This document shows, one piece after another, positions 57,702 to 64,000 of a stretch of 64,000 nucleotides of DNA (its first letter is position 1; each line of letters opens with the position of its first letter). The DNA comes from Candidatus Flexicrinis proximus (GTDB lineage Bacteria > Chloroflexota > Anaerolineae > Aggregatilineales > Phototrophicaceae). The position numbers and the translations under genes are program-made. The notes under the pieces were generated by a model, which saw only the letters and a list, made by a program, of their open reading frames with translations, was not told where the DNA came from and searched no databases. The stretch is taken from positions 434,001-498,000 of the forward strand of contig JADJQF010000004.1 in the NCBI GenBank assembly GCA_016712885.1. The letters run 5' to 3'.

Positions 57702-57965
57702 AGAGAGCATTCCTCTTGATAGCGGCCATCCACGCACGTCTGGGAGTTGGCCTCTGTGTTGTGCCTGTGCCTAGTATCTCTGATTATGCAACGGTGGCAA
57801 TGGGCGTTTGTCCCACGTCTTACCCGCGAAACACCCTTTCGGGTCAGCCTTTCATCTGGGAGCGCCCTGGATTTCGTAGCCCAATCGCCTGAAAAGAACG
57901 ATTGTCAGCACCGGATTGCGGTGCTAGTCTGGTTCGCGTGCGGATGGCCGCACGGAGGAAATTCT

Positions 57966-59237
57966 ATGTTTAATGAACCCCCCATCCAGCCAGACGATAC
58001 CCGTCCGACCATGACTGTCCCGATGGTTGGTGCCGACGCCCCGGCGCGCCGGGGATCGCGCATCTTCGGCGTACTAAGTCTGGTGGGTGCGCTTGGATTT
58101 GCGGCGGCAACGATCGCGCTGCTTCTGACAAATTCCGGGTCTGCGCCTACTCCACAGCCCGATACAGGCGAGTCGGTGGCTGAACTGCTCCCTACCGCGT
58201 CACCGACTCAACCACAGTTGACCAGCGAACCGGTTCCAGGCGTCTCTCCCACCCCCGAGATCATCTTTATCCCCGCCGAACTGGTGCCAACCATCGACGG
58301 TTCGCAGTTAGTATCGCTCCTGAGTTCTCCAGTGGAAGCAGTCGGTGGCCCGAATCCGTTCGTAATCAGCCGCGACGCCCTCAATCCGTTCACCATCATT
58401 CCCGACCGGCCGCGCAATCGGATCATCGACTATGTGATTCAGCGTGGCGACACCGTGAGCGACATCGCCCTGCGCTTCAATCTTGAGCAGGATAGTATCG
58501 CCTGGTCCAATGACCGCTCGAAACTCTGGACGCTGATTCCGGGCGATGTGCTGCTGATTCCCCCGGTAGATGGCGTTGTTCGTATCGCCGTCGGCGAGGA
58601 TACTGTGGCATCGATCGCCGAGTACTATGGGATCGAAAACCCGTACACCATCATCGACACCGATTACAATCAGCTCGAAGGCTACACGCCCGATATGCGC
58701 CTTCCGAGCGGGATGCGCATTTTCGTTCCCGGCGGAAAAGGCGAAAACATAAATTGGGCGCCTGCGCTCGTTCAAGGCACGTCAGGCGGCGGGGCCAGCG
58801 GATCCAACGCGCCCGCCAACACAGTATCGTTCCCGGCAGGTCCGGGAAGCTGCGGTGCACAGCCGATCGGTCCGTCATCCGGTTGGCAGCGCCCGCTCAA
58901 CAGCTACACCGTAACCCGCGGCTACGCCGACTGGCATCCGGGAATTGACCTTGCTGCCGGCGAGGGCACGCCCGTCATGGCTGCGAACTCCGGGCGTGTA
59001 ATCTTCGCGGGGTGGAGTACGTGGGGCTACGGCTATGCAATCGTTCTATCGCATGGGCCGTTCACGTCGCTCTATGGCCATCTGAGCGCCTATAACGTCA
59101 GTTGCGGGCAGGTCGTCAGCATGGGGCAGATCATCGGTGCAGTTGGAACGACCGGCAATTCTTCCGGCCCGCATCTTCACTTTGAGCTGATGTACAACGG
59201 TATCCGCGGCAATCCCGCCGCAACTATCCCGTTCTAA
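57966..59237 (+). CDS. Cell-wall peptidase: two LysM-like repeats and M23 domain
   Basis: 423 residues from ATG 57966, with GGAGG upstream. One N-terminal membrane anchor helix (SLVGALGFAAATIALLLT) leads to a Pro/Thr linker. LysM repeats: IDYVIQRGDTVSDIALRFNL and VRIAVGEDTVASIAEYYGIE. Zn peptidase: HPGIDLAAGEGTPVMAANSG (His, Asp) and SGPHLHFELMYNG (HLH). It cleaves peptide cross-links in peptidoglycan outside the membrane. Confidence 0.92.
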   Translation: MFNEPPIQPDDTRPTMTVPMVGADAPARRGSRIFGVLSLVGALGFAAATIALLLTNSGSAPTPQPDTGESVAELLPTASPTQPQLTSEPVPGVSPTPEIIFIPAELVPTIDGSQLVSLLSSPVEAVGGPNPFVISRDALNPFTIIPDRPRNRIIDYVIQRGDTVSDIALRFNLEQDSIAWSNDRSKLWTLIPGDVLLIPPVDGVVRIAVGEDTVASIAEYYGIENPYTIIDTDYNQLEGYTPDMRLPSGMRIFVPGGKGENINWAPALVQGTSGGGASGSNAPANTVSFPAGPGSCGAQPIGPSSGWQRPLNSYTVTRGYADWHPGIDLAAGEGTPVMAANSGRVIFAGWSTWGYGYAIVLSHGPFTSLYGHLSAYNVSCGQVVSMGQIIGAVGTTGNSSGPHLHFELMYNGIRGNPAATIPF

Positions 59238-59238
59238 T

Positions 59239-61005
59239 TCAGGGTGCCGCGCGACCGGCGGGAATGATAACCGAGGGGGCGGGTTCTCCCATTCCGTCAT
59301 AGGCGGGCAGCCGCTCGCCTGTACGGGCGTCATACCATCCCATCTCGAGTCTGAGCAGGGTGCCAGGCGGCAGCGGCTCTGTGATTCGAATCTGATAGGT
59401 ATCGGGATAGACCTGGCCGGCATACCACAGCGACGTACGGCGAAGCCCACCTGATGGATAGCTGTCAACTTGCCCGACAATCGTCGCGTCCGGCGTGAGG
59501 AGGTGCAGGAACAAGCTGTAATCCGTCTCGCTTGTTCTGATAGGGGTCCAGTAGAGCGTTACCGGGACCAGATCTCCTTGCTGAAAGGTGCCCTCAAGCA
59601 CGTCATGGCCGACAACTTCAATCTGTCCGTCCCAGGATGCCGCAAACGGGATAGAACCCCCGGGCAGGGTGTCCAGGACTTCGTGCGGATCATACAGTGG
59701 CACGATTAAGGTCAGCGGCACACTGTAGGCATATACCCCCAGCACTGCCAATATCATCCGTCCCGGCACGCGCAGCGTTGTCAGACCGAATGCGATCAAC
59801 GCGCTGATCGCCGCGATATAGGGAAAGAGCAGACGTCCCTGCGTGCCGTAGGTCGTAATGGTCCAGGCAGTCAGCGCTGTCAGCCCCATAATGAAGGTCA
59901 ATGCCAGAACCAGCCACGGAACAAGTTGGGAGCGGTCGCGTCGTAACCGCCACAACCCGATGCCAATCCCGGCCGCCGACGCGATCACCAGAACGTCGAT
60001 GACCGTATAGACGAGGCGTGGTGCAAGGACGTTGAACCAGCCAAAAATCGACCAGTAACTGATTGTCAGCGAGCCGAGTTCCTTTAGCAGTGAACCAAAT
60101 CCTACTGGCGGCCTTTGACCGACCCATCGCAGCATCGTGCTGGTCCCGGTGAAATCGCCGTAGAGCTGCAGATTCCGCGCGTACCACCACCCGGCGATCA
60201 GCGCCCAAAAGACAACTCCGGACAGCGCCAGGATCAGGAACCCGCGCCAATCCCGTTCCCGGAAGTGTCTCCATATCGCTGCTGCCGCAACGGTGATGCC
60301 GAACAGCAGGCCGCTGACTTTCGTCAGGGTCGCCAGCGCGACCAGGATCGCGATCAAAACGCTGCGTCTGGTCGTGAATCCTTCGCGCAGCATCACAAGC
60401 GTTTGCCACAGAATCAAGCTGCCCCACATGGCGGTCATCGCGTCGTTGTTCACGGCGCCGCTGATGAATGCGAACTGCGGATTCAAGGCAGTCAGCCCGC
60501 ACGCCAGCAGGGCTATCCCCGGCACATCAGGCGCCGCGGCACGTGCGGTCTTCCAGACGGCCCATACCGTGACCGCGCCCCAGACGACGTTCAGCAGCCG
60601 CACAGCATAAATTGCCGCGCGCGGTGGGTCGAAGCGAATTGGGTAGGGTTCGTGTTGTACGACGTAATTACGGTTGATCAGCGCGTCAGGTGCGCCCGTG
60701 TTGGCGTGTGGATTAGGCTCGCGGAGCGCTTGAAGTCCTTCGCGGCTAAAGGGAGTGATCAGTACCGCCGCGACTCCGTAAAAAAGCGGCGGTTGGCTGG
60801 CTTCCTGCTTTGCCGGGCCTTCGGTCGTCTTCTGGTTTGGCAGCCGCCACCGGTTGGAAATCTGATGGGCAAAAGTGAAGTGATACGGCTCGTCGGGGGC
60901 TTCAAAAATCGGCGTCAGGAAGACAAACTGTGCCGATAACCCAACGAACAACGCGACCAGCAGTCGCATCGATTGGATCGGATTGAGTCGAATTGTTTTG
61001 AACAT
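59239..61005 (-). CDS. Polytopic membrane glycosyltransferase, GT-C type (GT39/DUF2142-like)
   Basis: 588 residues with about 11 membrane helices and a soluble C-terminal beta domain. The first outer loop FEAPDEPYHFTFAHQIS has the acidic pair usual for GT-C enzymes that use lipid-linked sugars. The GFTTRRSVLIAILVALATLT cytoplasmic step and the LIAGWWYARNLQLYGDFTGT loop match. The last 130 residues (SWDGQIEVVGHDVLEGTF) are a sandwich domain outside. It is the last of three minus-strand membrane genes. Confidence 0.75.
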   Translation of the reverse strand: MFKTIRLNPIQSMRLLVALFVGLSAQFVFLTPIFEAPDEPYHFTFAHQISNRWRLPNQKTTEGPAKQEASQPPLFYGVAAVLITPFSREGLQALREPNPHANTGAPDALINRNYVVQHEPYPIRFDPPRAAIYAVRLLNVVWGAVTVWAVWKTARAAAPDVPGIALLACGLTALNPQFAFISGAVNNDAMTAMWGSLILWQTLVMLREGFTTRRSVLIAILVALATLTKVSGLLFGITVAAAAIWRHFRERDWRGFLILALSGVVFWALIAGWWYARNLQLYGDFTGTSTMLRWVGQRPPVGFGSLLKELGSLTISYWSIFGWFNVLAPRLVYTVIDVLVIASAAGIGIGLWRLRRDRSQLVPWLVLALTFIMGLTALTAWTITTYGTQGRLLFPYIAAISALIAFGLTTLRVPGRMILAVLGVYAYSVPLTLIVPLYDPHEVLDTLPGGSIPFAASWDGQIEVVGHDVLEGTFQQGDLVPVTLYWTPIRTSETDYSLFLHLLTPDATIVGQVDSYPSGGLRRTSLWYAGQVYPDTYQIRITEPLPPGTLLRLEMGWYDARTGERLPAYDGMGEPAPSVIIPAGRAAP

Positions 61006-61072
61006 TCACCGCCTGCCACGGTAATAATCCATAACGGATTTTAACCGTGACAGCTTCTTCGTCAATGTTTGA

Positions 61073-61615
61073 TTACCCTGCGCCTGTGCTGATCGCACGG
61101 ATAACAACTCCGATTAATAGGATGAAGCCCCACACATAGCTTCCCATCGCCGGCCGTTTCTTGGCGGTCGTCTCAACGAACACGAAGAAAGGCAGGCAGG
61201 CAGCCGTGGCGATCCCGTAAACGATGTGTTCGGGCTGATAGGGCTGTGCGCCGTATACGAGCAGTAGAGTGAACCCGAGAATCGCCTGGAGCAGCATTGA
61301 CCCGAAGATCACGTATGCGCCGCGCCGGAACCAGGGAGTCACATCATCTTTGCGTATAACACCGAGGAATAAGGCGGCAAGCGACATCACGATTGCGGCG
61401 GCAAGCCCGTACCGGCTGAGCTGGAAATGTACGCCGCGCACGACCAGATAAACGTTGAGACCTCCGGCGGCGTTGATCGAGTCGATCACGGCTATTACGA
61501 CAAATACCACGGTGACCAGCAGGAGCAGCCCGTCGATCAGGGTGATTCTCAGTTCGAATGGGTTTTCGGGAAAGCCCTGCTTATAGGCTTTGCGGTTAGG
61601 GGGTGTCGATTCCAT
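61073..61615 (-). CDS. Polytopic membrane protein, hypothetical
   Basis: 180 residues, five predicted helices (LLLLVTVVFVVIAVIDSINA, YGLAAAIVMSLAALFLGVIR, FGSMLLQAILGFTLLLVYGA and others). No family recognised. Two bases separate its start from the stop of the upstream gene, so it is co-translated with it. Confidence 0.65.
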   Translation of the reverse strand: MESTPPNRKAYKQGFPENPFELRITLIDGLLLLVTVVFVVIAVIDSINAAGGLNVYLVVRGVHFQLSRYGLAAAIVMSLAALFLGVIRKDDVTPWFRRGAYVIFGSMLLQAILGFTLLLVYGAQPYQPEHIVYGIATAACLPFFVFVETTAKKRPAMGSYVWGFILLIGVVIRAISTGAG

Positions 61616-61617
61616 GT

Positions 61618-62433
61618 TCAGTCACCGGCTGCTTGCGTGGAGTGCTTGCGCAGTTCGGCCGCCTCACGGACTTCATCGACTGCCCGAGAGGCCATCATGA
61701 AGCCGATGAATATCAGTACAGCCCCGGTCAGCTCACCGATGTATTTGAATGATGGATCCCCCAGCCGGATCAGCGCGCCGCCAAATGCGGGGAACAAGCC
61801 CCCCGCCGCGATCAGCAGATTGCCAAGCATCCGGTCGCGCATGATCTGCTTACGGCGGAACAGCACCGCAGAGTAGATTGCTCCACCTACCAGCGCGATT
61901 GTTCCCCAGATGTTCATGATGGGGCTGAAGAAACGCACCGTTCCGCGCGTCTCGGATGGGAAGATTCCCGGAGTAACTATCAGCTTCTGGTCTCCCTCCC
62001 CCTGGGTGACATCGCGGTAGATCTGCGTCATGTCCGAGTGAAGATGCCAGTTTTCGCTGCGGAACTGCGTCATGAACGTCATGGGCAGCGTCATCAGGCT
62101 GACCAGGATCAGCACCATCTGTACATTACGGGCAATGTTCCCTTTCCGCAGCATCAGATAGAGCGTTCCTTGGCCTAGCCAGGCGGCCACCATTAACCCC
62201 CCCGACCAGTACCACAGGGCGAAGAAAAATGGCGACCAGGCGAAGTACAGCACGATCTGCGACAGCATACCCAGGAAGTACATCGTCAGACCGATGCTCC
62301 AGGCCAGCAAGTGCGGGGCAGATTTGCCTTCGCGCCGTTTTTCCAGCCAGCGACGGAAGACCAGAAACGTGAATACGCCGGTTACAACAGTCCCGACGAT
62401 AGATACAACAAGCGAGATTGGAAGGTCGTTCAT
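61618..62433 (-). CDS. Polytopic membrane protein, seven-helix type, hypothetical
   Basis: 271 residues, about seven helices (ISLVVSIVGTVVTGVFTFLV, YWSGGLMVAAWLGQGTLYLM, IWGTIALVGGAIYSAVLFRR). The helix set is spaced much like 7TM sensor domains. An outer loop of about 50 residues is present. Function unknown. First gene of the three-gene membrane set. Confidence 0.65.
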   Translation of the reverse strand: MNDLPISLVVSIVGTVVTGVFTFLVFRRWLEKRREGKSAPHLLAWSIGLTMYFLGMLSQIVLYFAWSPFFFALWYWSGGLMVAAWLGQGTLYLMLRKGNIARNVQMVLILVSLMTLPMTFMTQFRSENWHLHSDMTQIYRDVTQGEGDQKLIVTPGIFPSETRGTVRFFSPIMNIWGTIALVGGAIYSAVLFRRKQIMRDRMLGNLLIAAGGLFPAFGGALIRLGDPSFKYIGELTGAVLIFIGFMMASRAVDEVREAAELRKHSTQAAGD

Positions 62434-62635
62434 GGGGTGCCTCGAACCGGCTGAATCTACAAAAAACTATAGAATTGTACATCTCGAAGCGAAAATTGAA
62501 ACACTGAAGACGGGGTTTATGCAGAACGGTATCCAGGATTCATGACGAATGTCTCGAGTGGAGTCGCGCAAACTTAGAAATCGTCGTTCAATTGAATTGA
62601 GGAAGACTTATTGTGAATGAGCCAGGAGGTCGCAC

Positions 62636-63700
62636 ATGATGGGCAAACGAAGATTTACAGTTCGGATCGTTTTCAGTCTGATCCTGTTAGTTATCGCTGG
62701 AGTATTCACCCAGGCCCAGGAACCACGGGCTTTGACCGAATACTTCAGTTACTACGACATCAACGCAACCGGCTGCGGGGCAGGGACATTCAGTCTGAAA
62801 TATACGTCTTTGCGAAGTGCGGCACATAGAGTTGGTACGCTGGTCAGGGCCGGCGGCAAGACCTACATGGATGAGAATGCATCTCTTTCCACCATCGGCG
62901 TTGTAAACTCAACCTGGACTCTATTCAGCAGCAATAATCGTGATAACCAGACCTCGACCTTCCCGCTGCCGCTGAATACGCCGTTCGCCGTGGAAAGTAC
63001 GCTTTACAGCACGAGCTATGAACCCCTGTGGCGCACGGTGGTTAAGATCAGTCAATGCAACGGCGGAACACTCACTGAAACACTCCATTACAAAGCGACA
63101 GAACTGCTCAATAACAACAGTTTTGAAGTTGTAGGTGTGCCGAACGATCCTCTGGATTGGGTCGCGAACGCCTATGCGGCAGCTTCCGTAAACGGGGTGG
63201 AATGTACCGCTGCTTTCCAGGGTACGTGCAGTCTGTTCATCGGTCCAGTGAATGGTACGAAGACTAAATACTCGCAGGTCTGGACAGGCTCATCAGGAGT
63301 AGCAGGGGATACGATCGAACTCTCTTTTCTACAGAGGCTGTCTGCCTTCAACTATTCAGGCGGCGGCAAGGTCGTCGCGACTCTGACATTCGCGAACGGC
63401 ACATCACAGCAGCTTCAAATCAATCCGACCGGCGCAATAAACGCCGCGAATTGGCACCTCTCGGCAGCTAAGCTTACGCTGCCCGCCCCACTGATTAAGG
63501 CGAAAGTCGTCATCATCCAGAAGAATGGTGTTGGCACTGAATGGCGACTGGATGATCTCTCGCTGGCCATTTTCCACCCGCGTGGAGCGCCCCCCTTACC
63601 GCTTCCGCCTGCAATGTCGGCTGATGGACTTACATTCCGCGGGTATGACGCTGTAATTCCGGTCTTGCCATCACCCAACTCCATGGGGAACGGGGACTGA
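62636..63700 (+). CDS. Secreted beta-domain protein, function unknown
   Basis: 354 residues. Signal peptide MMGKRRFTVRIVFSLILLVI with a likely cut after TQA. The first half has YFSYYDINATGCGAGTFSLK. The second half (LLNNNSFEVVGVPNDPLDWV, CSLFIGPVNGTKTKYSQVW, TEWRLDDLSLAIFHP) has the same pattern as the last domain of the secreted protein at 6.0-7.6 kb: a motif near NxxFE/GGFE, a CxF/LF strand and a final WRLDD/VLVDS strand. Carbohydrate-binding-like fold suspected. Confidence 0.7.
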   Translation: MMGKRRFTVRIVFSLILLVIAGVFTQAQEPRALTEYFSYYDINATGCGAGTFSLKYTSLRSAAHRVGTLVRAGGKTYMDENASLSTIGVVNSTWTLFSSNNRDNQTSTFPLPLNTPFAVESTLYSTSYEPLWRTVVKISQCNGGTLTETLHYKATELLNNNSFEVVGVPNDPLDWVANAYAAASVNGVECTAAFQGTCSLFIGPVNGTKTKYSQVWTGSSGVAGDTIELSFLQRLSAFNYSGGGKVVATLTFANGTSQQLQINPTGAINAANWHLSAAKLTLPAPLIKAKVVIIQKNGVGTEWRLDDLSLAIFHPRGAPPLPLPPAMSADGLTFRGYDAVIPVLPSPNSMGNGD

Positions 63701-63804
63701 ACTGAACCCGCCGCCACGCGGAGAATTGCGCATAATCTGATTGTATCGTTGAATGAATGTAAGCCAGTGCTTCAGGTAATTGGAGCGAAAGCAGAAGGTC
63801 TCAC

Positions 63805-64000
63805 ATGTCCAGAAAATGGAAGCTCGCCTTACCCCTATGTATCTCTGCCATCTGTGTCGTGCTGTTAGGCATGACGATTTCCGCGCAGGGCCCTGAATCC
63901 CGCGATACAGGCAACGTCGTCGTGATCACCGGAGTCCAAGCCGGGATTAATACATGTGCTTACCAGGCCGTGAGCATCTATATCCGGACCGACGAACCTC
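63805..64000 (+). CDS. Secreted protein (partial, runs off the window)
   Basis: ATG 63805 starts a signal peptide (MSRKWKLALPLCISAICVVL, cut near ISAQG) and the frame stays open to the edge (GNVVVITGVQAGINTCAYQA). Only 65 residues are visible. It follows the secreted beta-domain gene by about 100 bp on the same strand. Confidence 0.7.
   Translation, partial: MSRKWKLALPLCISAICVVLLGMTISAQGPESRDTGNVVVITGVQAGINTCAYQAVSIYIRTDEP

Overview
The window looks like chromosome of an aerobic, heterotrophic member of the Chloroflexota, probably an Anaerolineae-like lineage. That is an inference from protein style (Pro/Thr-rich lipoprotein tethers, SdhC/NuoL/AtpB variants, many small secreted beta-rich proteins), high GC, and gene order. 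No rRNA, CRISPR array, prophage or insertion sequence was seen. One tRNA (Arg, CCU anticodon) is present.

Layout. 1-5.5 kb: a LacI-regulated ABC importer of the oligopeptide/nickel (PepT) class, all on the minus strand. 5.9-7.6 kb: tRNA-Arg and a secreted beta-domain protein. 7.8-11.7 kb: succinate dehydrogenase operon, with SdhC and SdhD apparently fused. 12-18 kb: a solitary Mrr-type nuclease and a giant FtsK with a repetitive linker. 18-26 kb: a Ser/Thr kinase-response regulator-HTH fusion, an MFS transporter, isocitrate dehydrogenase and several accessory proteins. 26.2-39.2 kb: one long minus-strand energy block, nuoA-H-J-K-L-M-M-N followed by atpI-B-E-F. It encodes only membrane parts of complex I and ATP synthase. 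The complex I part has two NuoM genes, and the ATP synthase part has a b-delta fusion and an a subunit with a large coiled-coil insertion. 39.5-42.2 kb: a lipid-anchored-like protein and an HTH regulator/hydrolase pair with a symmetric operator. 42.3-45.2 kb: pnp-rpsO with structured leaders. 45.4-47.6 kb: a quinone-response-like module (MhqO-, MhqD- and MhqR-like). 49.2-55.2 kb: a minus-strand cluster of three different ATP-grasp ligases, an esterase and a subtilisin-like protease; this is the best candidate for an undescribed pathway. 55.3-64 kb: rhodanese, PLP sulfur enzyme, lipoprotein, LysM/M23 peptidase, a GT-C type membrane protein with two polytopic partners, and secreted proteins.

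Sequence quality. Eleven single-base frameshifts break otherwise well conserved genes: sdhCD, sdhA, ftsK (four), the kinase fusion, icd, a prenyltransferase-fold-like protein, a SUMF1-like protein and the protein at 39.6 kb. Eight are repaired by adding one base to a G/C run and ten lie between 8 and 24 kb. I read these as uncorrected indel errors rather than real pseudogenes and annotate each as one gene.

How the genes work together. SDH, the complex I membrane arm and the F0 sector form the respiratory core, while the soluble arms (NuoB, C, D, E, F, G, I and F1 alpha, beta, gamma, epsilon) must be encoded elsewhere. The regulators each sit next to their likely targets (LacI with the importer, MarR with the dioxygenase/hydrolase pair, HTH with a hydrolase), with recognisable palindromes at the promoters.
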